Assembly (NCBI RefSeq): GCF_000186345.1
Contig: NC_014962.1
Location: 1,736,001 to 1,800,000 of the forward strand
Length of the DNA stretch: 64,000 nt
From: Isosphaera pallida ATCC 43644
Lineage (GTDB): Bacteria; Planctomycetota; Planctomycetia; Isosphaerales; Isosphaeraceae
Direction of reading: 5' to 3'
Shown here: in pieces, positions 1 to 8,574 of the stretch
Layout of the letters: each line of letters begins with the position of its first letter
Position numbering within the stretch: position 1 is the first letter of the stretch
Translations under genes and position numbers: made by a program
The notes under the pieces: generated by a model
What the model was told of the DNA's origin: nothing
Seen by the model: only the letters and a program-made list of their open reading frames with translations
Database searches by the model: none

Positions 1-12
1 GGCTCTCTAAAG

Positions 13-1068
13 ATGAGTCGAAAGTGGAACCTCCGATCGGGTTTCACCCTGATCGAGTTGCTCGTGGTGATCGCCATCATCGCCGTCTTGATTGCTTTGC
101 TCCTGCCAGCGGTGCAATCGGCACGCGAGGCAGCCCGCCGGGCGCAATGTGTTAACAATCTCAAGCAGATTGGGCTTGCTCTTCATAACTACGAGAGTGT
201 GGAAAACACCTTCCCGGTCTTCATGATCCCCGCTCGGTGCGCGAACACGCCGCACAACGGGTCGGACATCTGGGGGCCGAGTGTATTCGTTCGCTTGCTC
301 AACTACATGGAAGGCACGGCGCTTTCCAACGCTTTCAACTTCACGATTTCAGGTACCTTTGGTTGTCCGGCAAGCGAAGGTGGCGCGTTGGCCAACACTA
401 CGGTACGGGAGAGTTCAGTGGCGGCGTTTTTGTGTCCTTCGGACTTTCCCACGCCGCGAACTGGGGGGAACTATGCCCCGTCGATCGGTCCGCAATATAA
501 TTACTGGAACTTGGACAGCCGAAACCGAGGTTTGGGATTGGGGATGTTCGCTCGCCGCAGTCATACCCCTTTGAACACTGTCACTGATGGGTTGAGCAAC
601 ACTCTGGTGATTGGCGAGCAACTCAAGGGTGGCAACGGCGAACGGCGCTTGGGTGGAGCGGATCGATTCCTTGGACTCGCCTGGCCCGGTGGTGAAGGCG
701 ACGGAACGGCTTTGGCCACGTCGATGCCTGAGGGGCTGGTCAACTTGCAGCAGTTCCAGCAATCCTGCAACCAGTTGCGTCAGGCCAACCAGAACGTAGG
801 CACCTCGGCCAACCTGTTCTGGGCAGCGGGTCGCGCTGATGTCGGTCCGGTTTTGAATTCCCTTCAGCCCCCCAACTCGCCCAACGCCGATTGCCACGGC
901 AACCAAGCTGCCGGAACGCTGACGGCGCGGAGTCGGCACCCTGGCGGCGTCAACGTGCTTATGGGCGATGGCTCGGTGCGGTTCATCAAGGATACGATCA
1001 ACCTGAACGTATGGTGGGCATTGTCCACCCGCAACCGAGGTGAGGTCATTAGCGCCAGTGATTTCTAA
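13..1068 (+). CDS. DUF1559 prepilin-like exported protein
   Basis: Type IV pilin/pseudopilin-like protein of the DUF1559 family, which is greatly expanded in Planctomycetes. Residues 10-36 hold the prepilin cleavage and methylation signal ([20 protein letters not shown]), with a Gly-Phe cleavage site and Glu at +5, followed by one hydrophobic helix. The motif [13 protein letters not shown] follows near residues 48-60, and the C-terminal family signature [16 protein letters not shown] lies near residue 309. Length (351 aa) is normal for the family. The ATG at 13 puts a short basic leader directly before the GFTLIE motif, so the start is well supported; any promoter lies left of the window. Two small lipoprotein genes follow on the same strand within 300 bases. 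The family is thought to be pseudopilin-like and surface-associated, but its function is not established. Confidence 0.93.
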   Translation: MSRKWNLRSGFTLIELLVVIAIIAVLIALLLPAVQSAREAARRAQCVNNLKQIGLALHNYESVENTFPVFMIPARCANTPHNGSDIWGPSVFVRLLNYMEGTALSNAFNFTISGTFGCPASEGGALANTTVRESSVAAFLCPSDFPTPRTGGNYAPSIGPQYNYWNLDSRNRGLGLGMFARRSHTPLNTVTDGLSNTLVIGEQLKGGNGERRLGGADRFLGLAWPGGEGDGTALATSMPEGLVNLQQFQQSCNQLRQANQNVGTSANLFWAAGRADVGPVLNSLQPPNSPNADCHGNQAAGTLTARSRHPGGVNVLMGDGSVRFIKDTINLNVWWALSTRNRGEVISASDF

Positions 1069-1087
1069 TCACCGAGAGTATGTCATT

Positions 1088-1324
1088 GTGAGTGTGTTGA
1101 ACATCTTCTCGTCGAGGAGCCGCGTGGTCCAGGCGTTGTGTTTGGGAAGCCTGACGATGATGGGGTGCCATTCGCCCTCCTCACCATCAGCTTCATCGCC
1201 TCGCGTCACCCGAGAATCGTGTCCCGCTGCGGTCCTCAACCCGAGTGACGACGCGATCCGCAGCTTTTACCAACAGTACGAGACGAGTGAGGACCCTCGG
1301 TTCCAGCCGCTCGAGGGTTTCTGA
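1088..1324 (+). CDS. Small putative lipoprotein A
   Basis: Short exported protein of unknown function. Reading from the GTG at 1088, a basic N-terminus and a hydrophobic segment (VVQALCLGSLTMMGC) lead to a probable lipobox cysteine (MMGC), then a Ser/Pro-rich linker. The C-terminal part contains LNPSDDAIRSFY, which resembles NVTDESLKNFY in the next gene, so the two small proteins are probably related. The start is uncertain: GTG 1088 and GTG 1094 are alternatives, and the upstream GAGAG is a weak ribosome-binding site. The gene begins 20 bases after the DUF1559 stop, suggesting co-transcription. No family is recognised. Confidence 0.5.
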   Translation: MSVLNIFSSRSRVVQALCLGSLTMMGCHSPSSPSASSPRVTRESCPAAVLNPSDDAIRSFYQQYETSEDPRFQPLEGF

Positions 1325-1347
1325 TTCTTATCCCAAGGATCCGTTTA

Positions 1348-1581
1348 ATGTTGGAACATTCTTCCAAGGGTCTTCGCCGAACGATGCCTCGACTTGGATT
1401 GTTGGGAAGTCTCGGGTTGGTGGGACTCGCCGGCTGCGGCGTGGACGATTCCGGCCCGATTACCAAGGAAACTCAACCCGCGCCGATTATGAATGTGACC
1501 GACGAATCGCTCAAAAACTTTTATGGGGCGGGGGACGAGCAATTCATCGACGCCGCGAAGAAAACCAAGAAGGCTCGTTGA
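1348..1581 (+). CDS. Small putative lipoprotein B
   Basis: 77-residue probable lipoprotein. Basic residues (LRRTMPR) precede a hydrophobic stretch ending in the lipobox LAGC near residue 30, so the mature protein would be about 48 residues. The C-terminus is Lys-rich (AAKKTKKAR). The motif NVTDESLKNFY is shared with the preceding small protein. ATG 1348 is preceded by AAGGA with an 8-base spacer; ATG 1384 is an alternative that still keeps the signal peptide. It lies 23 bases after the previous stop and before a strong hairpin, so it is probably the last gene of a DUF1559-lipoprotein-lipoprotein transcript. Function unknown. Confidence 0.6.
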   Translation: MLEHSSKGLRRTMPRLGLLGSLGLVGLAGCGVDDSGPITKETQPAPIMNVTDESLKNFYGAGDEQFIDAAKKTKKAR

Positions 1582-1645
1582 ATCCTCTAGCCGGACGGTT
1601 TGCGACCGAGCGATGGAGATGACACGAACCTTCGCTTGCTTGAAA

Positions 1646-1680
1646 GGGTGGGGATCAGGGTTCGCCCGTGATCCCCACCC
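1646..1680. terminator. Hairpin between convergent genes
   Basis: Perfect 12-bp inverted repeat (GGGTGGGGATCA / TGATCCCCACCC) with an 11-base loop, between the lipoprotein stop at 1581 and the convergent gene ending at 1743. The T content after the stem is modest (TGTCTCGTTG). The position fits a terminator serving one or both directions. Confidence 0.7.
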
Positions 1681-1742
1681 TGTCTCGTTGTCGTGTGGAA
1701 ACGGCTTGGGAGTTCGACGCTTCCGACGCAACGCCATTGCCG

Positions 1743-4700
1743 TCATGGCGTCCAACGGGGTAGCGAGCGGCCGGGGGTCCAGGGCGCGCCGGCTTCTTCG
1801 AGGCGGTTGCCAAGTGCGGGCAGATCGGTCTCAATCGCGTTGCGGATCGCTTCATAAACCGGCTTGAACCCTTCAGCGGCCAACTCGTACTGACGACGAT
1901 GGGTGTGAGTCGGCCCCGTAGTGATGGTCCAGGTGCCGGAGACCGCTGTGTTGAGCCGATCCATGAGACTTTCGGGAACCGGCTCCGAACGGCGGGCGCG
2001 GGTCGGGTCGCCATTGAGCAACTCGCTCAAGTCGATCAAACGACGCTTGAGCGCTCGTGCTTCCTTGCGCAGTTCGCCGCCGACGCCGGGAGCCGTATCG
2101 GCGGCCAGAATCATCGCCTCGACTTGGGTTTGCGCCTCGCGCAACGCGGCGTTGGTCCCGAGCATCACCCGTTGCAACTGGGCCAGCTTATTTTGGAAGG
2201 CGAGGGTTTCAGCGCGGTCCTGAGCAGGGAGAGCCGGGTCGAGTCCCAACGGCTGAGCTTCAAAGCCGACCGGCTCGACCAGACGGGTCGGTTCGCCGTC
2301 CACCACCGTCTCCAAACTCACGGTGTAGGTTCCAGGCAACGCGAGTGGACCAAAATCATCGCCGGGCCGGGTGACCCCAGCATGACGCAGATCCCAAGTC
2401 AGCCGATGCACACCCGACGAGGTTGAACCCTTGAGACGCCTCACCATCCGGCCCTCAGCGTCCTGAATCGTCACCATCACCGCGGGCGGTTCTTCACGGT
2501 CCTCGGCTTTGAGATCCTCCCAAGACGGGTAGGGGGTGTCCTTGCCCTCCTTCGCCAGCAAACGCTCCCGTTCCTGGCGCGACGCCTTACGGGTCTTAAG
2601 ACCATCCTTGAGATAATAGGTGAAAGTCACTCCCAACGGGGGATTAGGCGCGGTGAAGAACCCGGACCCCTGATAGCCCTTTTCCGAGGCCGACAGCGGC
2701 TCAGACGGCACGAACAACCGACCCGGCTTGATCGGCGCGATCATCGCCGGACGCGCTAGGTTCTCGGGCGTCAACGCCCGAAGGGGGGAATAGTCGTCGA
2801 GGATGTAAATGCCCCGACCGAAGGTGCCGATGACAAGGTCCTCCTCTCGGCGTTGGATTTCCAGGTCGCGCACCGCGATGACCGGCATCCCGGCCGGCAA
2901 GGGCCGCCAATGAATCCCGCCGTCGAGCGTGACGTGCAGGCCGAATTCGGTTCCCACAAAGAGGATGTTCTCATTCACATGGTCGATGGCCAGACAGTAC
3001 ACCGAACCCCGCTCAGGTAGTCCCTTGGAGATCAAGGTCCAAGTTTGTCCCCGATCGGTCGTCTTGAGGAGATAGGGTTTGAAATCGCCATTCTTATAAT
3101 TCTGCACTGCTACATATGCGATGTCGGGCGAGAGGGGGGAACATTCGATGTCCGCGATGTATCCGTCGGCCGGAGCCTCGGCGAAGCCGTAACCATCCAC
3201 CTTGCGCCAGGTTTGGCCGCCGTCCTCGGAAATTTGAACCAGGCCGTCGTCGGTGCCGACGTAGAGCAGATTCTCAACCTTGGGCGATTCGGCGATCGCG
3301 GTGATATTACCATAAAAACTGGTCGAATTGTTTTTGGCCACGGCATCCACTGACTGAATCCGGCCCATCACCTTGAGACTGTTGCGGTCGATTTGACGGG
3401 TCAGGTCGGGACTGACCGCCCGCCAGGTCATGCCCCGGTCATCGCTGCGAAACAGTTTCTGGGCGGCGTAGTAGATTCGGGTCGGCGAATGCGGCGAGAT
3501 CAACAGCGGCGAATCCCAATTCCAGCGCAGGGGTTCCTCCTCCTTCTCCTCACGGGGCTTGATGTCCAGGGTCTCGCCGGTCTTGCGATCGTGCCGCACC
3601 AGTCCGCCGTATTGCCACTGGGAATAGACCACGTCGGGGTTGCCTGGCTCGACGGCCGGATCGAAACCATCGCCGAAGACGGTTACGAACCAGTCGGAGT
3701 TGCGAATACCATGCACGTTGTTGGTCCGCGAAGGACCGCCCTGGGTGGCGTTGTCCTGTGTCCCGCCGTAGACGTTGTAAAACGGCGTCGCGTCGTCTAC
3801 TGCGATCTTATAGAACTGGGTGATCGGCAGATTGGCGAAAAAGGTGTAGTTGCGTCCTCGGTCGAACGTCTCGTACAACCCCCCGTCGCAGCCGACCAAC
3901 AGGTGTTCGGGATCGTGGGGATCGATCACCAGCGCGTGGTTGTCCACATGCTTCCACTTCTCACCGACGTTGACAAACGTCTTGCCACCGTCCTCGGTCA
4001 CCTTGAGATAGGTGTCCATCGCGTACACTCGGTCGAAGACGTGGGGGTCGGCCACGATCTCCTGATAGTATTGCGGACTTGTGCTGATGAACGAACTCAT
4101 CTTGACGAAGGATTCGCCCTTGTCGCTGGAGCGGAAGAAGCCGGATTGGTCATCGGCAGCCTCGACCCAGGCGTAAACCACGTCGGGACGGATCGGCGAG
4201 ACGGCTAGACCAATGCGTCCTCGTTCGACCGTGGGCAAACCGCGATCGATCTTCTTCCAGGTTTTGCCGCCGTCGGTTGATTTGTGCACCCCAGAACCAG
4301 GGCCGCCGTTGACGAGCGTCCAGACATGGCGACGACGTTGATAGGTCGCGGCGTAAATCAGGTCGGGGTCGCGGGGGTCGAAGGCAATGTCAGTCACGCC
4401 GGTATCGTCGTCGATGTGAAGCACCCGGTTCCAGGACGCGCCGCCGTCAGTTGTCTTGTAGAGTCCGCGCTCGCCTCCGGAGTTCCAAAGCGGCCCCTGA
4501 GCCGCGACGTACACCACGTTGGTGTTGCGCGGATCAATCAGAATCTTGGCGATGTGTTCCGACATTTCCAGACCGACCTTGCGGAAGCTCTTGCCGCCGT
4601 CGATCGACTTGTACAGGCCATCGCCGTAGCCGACGCTGCGTTGGGAGTTGTTTTCACCGGTGCCCACCCAGACCACCAACGGGTCCTTGGGATCAATCGC

Positions 4701-5285
4701 CAGGCAACCAATCGAGTAGGAGCCATACGAGTCGAAGATGGGCGTCCAGGTCGCGCCCCGGTTTTCCGTTTTCCAAACGCCACCGGAGCTGGCGGCGACA
4801 TACCAGGTCGACGGTTGATCGGGATGAATGGCGATGTCGCCGATGCGTCCCGACATGAACGCCGGACCAATTGAACGGGCTTTCAGATCCGCCAGCAGGT
4901 TCGGCGGGACTTCGAACGCTTCGGGCGTCTTGGACACGGCCTCGCTCTGGTCCTTCTCCTTGGCATCCGGTTGGGCGTTGTCTTGATTCGACGTCGCTTT
5001 GTCCTGGTGGTTGGACGGATCCAAGGCGGCTGCCGTTGACGTCAACAGAGCATCCTGTCCCTTTTGGGAGTCTCTGGGTTCCAGCGAAGCCGGTTGGGGA
5101 TCGGTCTTAGCGGCCGGTTCGGTCATGGGAGGATGATCGGTTGGCGGTTGCGCGTCAACTTGAGCGGATGACTCCTCCTGGCGTGCCGGAACCCCGCCCC
5201 AAGACGGGGCGATCGGTCCCATCGCGACCACCAACGTTATGACCATCCGCCCCAGCGGAGCGTGTTTGCGCGTCGGACTCATCAT
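1743..5285 (-). CDS. Secreted Asp-box (BNR/VPS10-like) repeat protein
   Basis: 1180-residue exported protein built mainly of beta-propeller Asp-box repeats, as in sortilin/VPS10-like and sialidase-like proteins. A signal peptide is visible (TRKHAPLGRMVITLVVAMGPIAPSWGG), followed by an acidic, Gln-rich low-complexity linker to about residue 125. At least nine Asp boxes follow, among them STDGGKSFRKV, TTDGGASWNRV, STDGGKTWKKI, SSDKGESFVKM, TEDGGKTFVNV, SDDRGMTWRAV, SEDGGQTWRKV and TTDRGQTWTLI. The C-terminal third contains GVHRLTWDLRHAG, similar to the FlgD-like Ig domain that often ends such proteins, and a helical tail. Proteins of this layout are common in Planctomycetes and Bacteroidetes and are often annotated as glycosyl hydrolases without proof of activity. 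It is transcribed alone and diverges from the COG0523 gene. Confidence 0.85.
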   Translation of the reverse strand: MMSPTRKHAPLGRMVITLVVAMGPIAPSWGGVPARQEESSAQVDAQPPTDHPPMTEPAAKTDPQPASLEPRDSQKGQDALLTSTAAALDPSNHQDKATSNQDNAQPDAKEKDQSEAVSKTPEAFEVPPNLLADLKARSIGPAFMSGRIGDIAIHPDQPSTWYVAASSGGVWKTENRGATWTPIFDSYGSYSIGCLAIDPKDPLVVWVGTGENNSQRSVGYGDGLYKSIDGGKSFRKVGLEMSEHIAKILIDPRNTNVVYVAAQGPLWNSGGERGLYKTTDGGASWNRVLHIDDDTGVTDIAFDPRDPDLIYAATYQRRRHVWTLVNGGPGSGVHKSTDGGKTWKKIDRGLPTVERGRIGLAVSPIRPDVVYAWVEAADDQSGFFRSSDKGESFVKMSSFISTSPQYYQEIVADPHVFDRVYAMDTYLKVTEDGGKTFVNVGEKWKHVDNHALVIDPHDPEHLLVGCDGGLYETFDRGRNYTFFANLPITQFYKIAVDDATPFYNVYGGTQDNATQGGPSRTNNVHGIRNSDWFVTVFGDGFDPAVEPGNPDVVYSQWQYGGLVRHDRKTGETLDIKPREEKEEEPLRWNWDSPLLISPHSPTRIYYAAQKLFRSDDRGMTWRAVSPDLTRQIDRNSLKVMGRIQSVDAVAKNNSTSFYGNITAIAESPKVENLLYVGTDDGLVQISEDGGQTWRKVDGYGFAEAPADGYIADIECSPLSPDIAYVAVQNYKNGDFKPYLLKTTDRGQTWTLISKGLPERGSVYCLAIDHVNENILFVGTEFGLHVTLDGGIHWRPLPAGMPVIAVRDLEIQRREEDLVIGTFGRGIYILDDYSPLRALTPENLARPAMIAPIKPGRLFVPSEPLSASEKGYQGSGFFTAPNPPLGVTFTYYLKDGLKTRKASRQERERLLAKEGKDTPYPSWEDLKAEDREEPPAVMVTIQDAEGRMVRRLKGSTSSGVHRLTWDLRHAGVTRPGDDFGPLALPGTYTVSLETVVDGEPTRLVEPVGFEAQPLGLDPALPAQDRAETLAFQNKLAQLQRVMLGTNAALREAQTQVEAMILAADTAPGVGGELRKEARALKRRLIDLSELLNGDPTRARRSEPVPESLMDRLNTAVSGTWTITTGPTHTHRRQYELAAEGFKPVYEAIRNAIETDLPALGNRLEEAGAPWTPGRSLPRWTP

Positions 5286-5473
5286 TGAGGCCTGCCTCTC
5301 TTATGGAAAATGCCCCGGTGTCGATCCAGGAGGCGCATCGCATCCACGCCACCCCGACTTCCCGGCTCGCTTGTCAGTCGAGCCGATCCCCCGACCTAAC
5401 GCAACCCCCGCCTCTCTCCCAAACCGACTCCACCGACTCCCGTTCCAGTTCCCGACCCCGCGACGGGTCCCTC

Positions 5474-5501
5474 TTGACAAGCCAAACTTCTTCCTGATAA
5501 T
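5474..5501 (+). promoter_or_regulatory. Sigma-70-type promoter for the COG0523/DUF4198 unit
   Basis: TTGACA at 5474-5479 and GATAAT at 5496-5501 are separated by 16 bases. This is a near-consensus housekeeping promoter in otherwise GC-rich DNA, reading toward the COG0523 gene. The transcript start would be near 5508, leaving a leader of about 160-215 bases depending on the true gene start. Confidence 0.55.
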
Positions 5502-5510
5502 TGATTCTCA
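5495..5510. promoter_or_regulatory. Imperfect palindrome over the -10 box, possible Fur/Zur-type operator
   Basis: TGATAAT-TG-ATTCTCA has two 7-base arms with one mismatch (a perfect arm would be ATTATCA) around a 2-base centre. The arm resembles the TGATAAT half-site of Fur-family operators, though classical boxes are 7-1-7. It overlaps the -10 element, a typical repressor position, and the downstream gene family is commonly metal-regulated. The assignment is an inference. Confidence 0.35.
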
Positions 5511-5724
5511 GTACTCCCAACCGACATGAGCGTTGGGATTGCCCAGGGAGGGATCTATGAAAACCGCGGATTAGGATGACCCTCACGAACCGGATTCCTG
5601 CTTGCGGCGTAGCGCATGACATGGCCACCCCCGCGCCTCGGGCTAGGCCCATCTCCTGAGTCCAATGAGTTTTGAGATGACCATACTTTATAACCCAATC
5701 GGGTCGGAATCCGGCGCATCGGAC
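5511..5724 (+). other. Long leader with tiny open reading frames
   Basis: Probable 5' leader of the COG0523 gene. It holds a 5-codon reading frame at 5557-5574 (MKTAD, stop TAG) preceded by GGGAGGG with a 5-base spacer, which is the best ribosome-binding site in the region. A second 27-codon frame at 5576-5659 ends five bases before the upstream in-frame ATG (5665) of the GTPase. These could be regulatory uORFs or chance. No known riboswitch pattern was recognised. Confidence 0.3.
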
Positions 5725-6966
5725 ATGGCGGCCACGACGGCGCGTAAACTGCCCGTCACGGTGCTGTCGGGCTTCCTGGGAGCGGGCAAAACCACCTTGC
5801 TCAACGAAGTGCTGCGCAACCGCGCTGGCATGAAGGTCGCGGTGATTGTCAACGACATGAGCGAAGTCAACATCGACGCTCAACTGATTGAGCAGGGAGG
5901 CGCGGCGCTCTCGCGGACCGAGGAAACCCTGGTTGAGCTCTCCAACGGCTGCATCTGCTGTACCTTACGGGAGGATCTAGTTCGTGAAGTGGCGGCGTTG
6001 GCGGCCCAAGGACGATTCGACTACCTCTTGATTGAATCGACCGGCATTTCTGAACCCCGTCCGGTGGCCGAAACCTTCCTGTTCGAGATCGAAGGGGCGC
6101 GTGCGCTCAAGGATGTGGCCGAACTCGACACCCTGGTGACGGTGGTGGATGGCTACAACTTCCTTCATGATTTCATTGAGGCCGAAGACCTCAAAAGCCG
6201 CGGTCAAGCCGCGAGCGAAAACGACGAGCGGACCGTCGCTGATCTTTTGATTGATCAGATCGAGTACGCCGATGTCGTGATCCTCAACAAAATCGACCTG
6301 ATCAGCCCGACTCAAAAGGCGCGGCTTCGAGGAATTCTTCGGTCGCTCAACCCCCGGGCGCGTCTCATCGAAGCCGAATTTGGTCGGGTTCCTCTCGACG
6401 CGATCCTGAACACGGGTCGATTTGACCTGGAGCGTCTGGTGTTGGAGTCGGGCTGGCGTTTGGCCGCGCGGGGCGAGGTGGTTTCCGAAGCCGAGGAATA
6501 CGGCGTGAGGCATTTCGTGTACCGGGCGCGTCGGCCCTTCCACCCAGCGCGGTTTTGGGCTTGCCTCAACGCCGGATGGCCAGGGGTGATTCGCTCCAAG
6601 GGCTTTTTCTGGCTGGCGAGCCGCCCGGATCGAGTCGGCGTCTGGTCGCAAGCCAGTCGCATTGCTCGGATCGACGCCGGCGGCTTTTGGTGGGCGGCCG
6701 TCCCGCCCGAAGCCCGGCCCGACACTCCAGCGTTCCGCGCTGCTTTGGAACGGCTCTGGGACGAGCATGTGGGCGATTGCCGTCAAGAACTCGTTTTGAT
6801 CGGCGTAGGTCTTGATCCTGTTGAGCTGACTCAACGGCTCGACGCCTGCCTACTCAATGACGAAGAATACCGTCAAGGCCCACCCGCGTGGATTGGCTAC
6901 GACGATCCGTTCCCCGAATGGCCCAACCCGGCCACCCCGTCATCTACTGCGACGAACTTGGCGTGA
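5725..6966 (+). CDS. COG0523 (CobW/P47K) family GTPase, probable metal chaperone
   Basis: G3E-family P-loop GTPase that probably delivers or allocates a metal, most often zinc in this family, using GTP hydrolysis. Near the start are the Walker A motif GFLGAGKTT and the CxCC metal-binding motif (GCICCTLRED). Further motifs are ESTGISEP and NKID, and the second half matches the CobW C-terminal domain. Counting from ATG 5725 gives 413 residues with LPVTVLSGFLGAGKTT close to the N-terminus, as usual. ATG 5665 would add 20 residues; neither start has a good ribosome-binding site. The gene is followed within 80 bases by an exported DUF4198 protein with a His-rich tail, which supports a metal-homeostasis role. 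The metal itself cannot be read from the sequence. Confidence 0.9.
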   Translation: MAATTARKLPVTVLSGFLGAGKTTLLNEVLRNRAGMKVAVIVNDMSEVNIDAQLIEQGGAALSRTEETLVELSNGCICCTLREDLVREVAALAAQGRFDYLLIESTGISEPRPVAETFLFEIEGARALKDVAELDTLVTVVDGYNFLHDFIEAEDLKSRGQAASENDERTVADLLIDQIEYADVVILNKIDLISPTQKARLRGILRSLNPRARLIEAEFGRVPLDAILNTGRFDLERLVLESGWRLAARGEVVSEAEEYGVRHFVYRARRPFHPARFWACLNAGWPGVIRSKGFFWLASRPDRVGVWSQASRIARIDAGGFWWAAVPPEARPDTPAFRAALERLWDEHVGDCRQELVLIGVGLDPVELTQRLDACLLNDEEYRQGPPAWIGYDDPFPEWPNPATPSSTATNLA

Positions 6967-7042
6967 TCGTGTCGCGCCTGGTTCTCCCTCTTCTCATCGC
7001 GTCAGGTCCCTCGAAATCGTTTCGATGGTTTGGAGTCATCCC

Positions 7043-7867
7043 ATGCGTCGATTTCTCAAGGCGTCCGTTTGGGTCGCCCTCATTGGTGTTCTGTCCGTCA
7101 ACCTCGCCGAGGCGCACTCGTTGAGGATCATTGTCTCCTCGACTCACGGCAAACCGGGCACACCGGCAACCGCCTACCTCTCTTGGGGTCACGGTCTCCC
7201 CGTGGACGAACTTTACAACGGCTCGAACCTGGCCCGCTACGAACTCCTAGCCGGAACCCAGGTTGTCGAATCCTGGAATGTCGAGGGTTTGGGATTGCAT
7301 GAACAGGCCCTCAAACTCAAAGACCCAGGAATTTACCAGGTGCGCCTCGTAACCAAGCCGGTGATCTTCAGTACCTTCCGCGGCCCCGACAACAAGAATG
7401 GTTTCGTCCGCGGCGGGCGGGACGCGGTTCCCCAAGGGGCGAAGGATGTCAAGGTGATCAAGAGCGTCACCTTCGCCAAGGCGGTGGTGACTCGCGGCGA
7501 CGTGGAGGATGAGGCGATTCCCGCTTTGGGCGACGACTTCGAGATTGTTCCGATCACCAAGACCGAACATGGCGCGTTCTGCATGGAGGCCCCGATCACC
7601 TTCCAGGTTCGGCTTCGCGGCGCTCCGGTGGCGGGCGTGAAGGTGTCGGCGGCCCATACCGGCCTGAACTCCGACGGCTCCCCCGCGCTGACCGAACAAA
7701 CCGACGCTCAGGGGCTCGTCAAGCTTAAGCTCGATGACCCGGGAACCTGGGTGCTTGAGGCCTATTATGAGGCTCCCGCCTCCGCGGAGTCTCAAGGATC
7801 GTACGACGTGGAATCATTCTCCGCCGCCTTGACCCTCGGCGTCACCGAACACGACCACGATCATTGA
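7043..7867 (+). CDS. Exported DUF4198-type protein, possible metal-uptake component
   Basis: 274-residue periplasmic or membrane-associated protein. ATG 7043 has GGAG with a 7-base spacer and gives a clean signal peptide (MRRFLKASVWVALIGVLSVNLAEA) before mature HSLRI. The body resembles DUF4198 proteins, which are often linked to nickel or cobalt uptake: an Ig-like beta domain with GxPATAYLSWGHGLPVDEL, a middle region, and a C-terminal domain containing FQVRLRGAPVAGVKVSAAHTG. The tail TEHDHDH could bind metal. The longer frame reaching back to 6857 overlaps the GTPase and is not needed. With the COG0523 gene 76 bases upstream, the pair looks like a GTPase plus exported metal-handling protein. 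Confidence 0.8.
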   Translation: MRRFLKASVWVALIGVLSVNLAEAHSLRIIVSSTHGKPGTPATAYLSWGHGLPVDELYNGSNLARYELLAGTQVVESWNVEGLGLHEQALKLKDPGIYQVRLVTKPVIFSTFRGPDNKNGFVRGGRDAVPQGAKDVKVIKSVTFAKAVVTRGDVEDEAIPALGDDFEIVPITKTEHGAFCMEAPITFQVRLRGAPVAGVKVSAAHTGLNSDGSPALTEQTDAQGLVKLKLDDPGTWVLEAYYEAPASAESQGSYDVESFSAALTLGVTEHDHDH

Positions 7868-8065
7868 TCCGTGACGCTCCCAGCGCCATAACGACGACCG
7901 GGGGAGCGGAGCGTTTCCAGTCTAAGACGACGGTCCGCAACTCGACCCGCTTTGTTCCCAAACCAAGCTTAGGTCGGCTGGATCGATCTCCACTTCCAGT
8001 GGTTTGATCGGGCCCCAAGGTGGTGTGTGGGTCAATCAAGCGTTTGGTGAATGAGAATCAACGAC
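7868..8065 (+). other. Untranslated stretch between DUF4198 gene and terminator
   Basis: No convincing gene. A weak inverted repeat (ACGCTCC at 7874-7880 and GGAGCGT at 7908-7914, loop 27, then TTT) lies just after the DUF4198 stop. The strong terminator at 8066 is about 200 bases downstream, so this interval is either an unusually long 3' UTR or encodes a small RNA. Confidence 0.3.
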
Positions 8066-8114
8066 GACGCCTTGACGTGAGGAATTCACCCACGCCAAGG
8101 CGTCTTTTGATTTT
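8066..8114 (+). terminator. Strong Rho-independent terminator
   Basis: GACGCCTTGACGTG (8066-8079) pairs with CACGCCAAGGCGTC (8091-8104): 9 bp, one mismatch, then 4 bp, with an 11-base loop. TTTTGATTTT follows at 8105-8114. The T-run shows it acts on plus-strand transcripts. It is the clearest intrinsic terminator in the window. Confidence 0.8.
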
Positions 8115-8298
8115 GGTTGCGATTGAGCGGGTGTCAAATCGCGAAGGCCGCCCGGTTTCCATCCACGATCATATCGAGTTGGAACCATCACCCTGCGGGA
8201 GTCGCCGACCAGAGCTGTTCCAACCGGATCACGATGAAGATCTCACAGGCGAGCTGAACGAACAAGATGAGGGGAGGGGGGTGGGAGTGTGGATCGGC

Positions 8299-8574
8299 TC
8301 ACGTCTTGACATTCTTCCCCCAACCCACCGCGGCAATCACCACCTCCTCTAGGTCCACGCTGGTCAACGCGCGAAGCCGAGAGGAGAATTTGCTGGAGTC
8401 GGATTCCGCCAAGTCCGACGAGGCCGTGGAGGCCGAGGAGGAGGATGAGGAGGGAGTTGAGCCGCCGACCGCTTCGGCGGAAGCGGGCGACCCAACCGAC
8501 GTGGCACGGAGAGTGTTTACGTTCATGGCCTTAGGCGAACGAAAAGCAGACGCTTCGACTCCAGCCGCATCCAA
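8299..8574 (-). CDS. Doubtful small Ser-rich protein
   Basis: Possible 91-residue protein (or 75 from the inner ATG at 8526) with a Ser-rich low-complexity centre and a C-terminus containing LEEVVIAAVGWGK. Third codon positions are GC-rich as in real genes here, but the opposite plus-strand frame is similarly biased, so composition does not settle the strand. No good ribosome-binding site, signal peptide or known family is seen. The rest of 8115-8855 holds no supported gene. Confidence 0.25.
   Translation of the reverse strand: MDAAGVEASAFRSPKAMNVNTLRATSVGSPASAEAVGGSTPSSSSSSASTASSDLAESDSSKFSSRLRALTSVDLEEVVIAAVGWGKNVKT

Noticed and set aside
3045-4874. Several plus-strand frames of 100-270 codons opposite the Asp-box protein
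   Set aside because: They are antisense shadows created by GC-rich codon bias and have no recognisable product.
6857-7042. Longer N-terminus for the DUF4198 protein, overlapping the GTPase gene
   Set aside because: ATG 7043 has its own GGAG ribosome-binding site and begins exactly at a signal peptide; the extra residues are a shadow of the GTPase frame.
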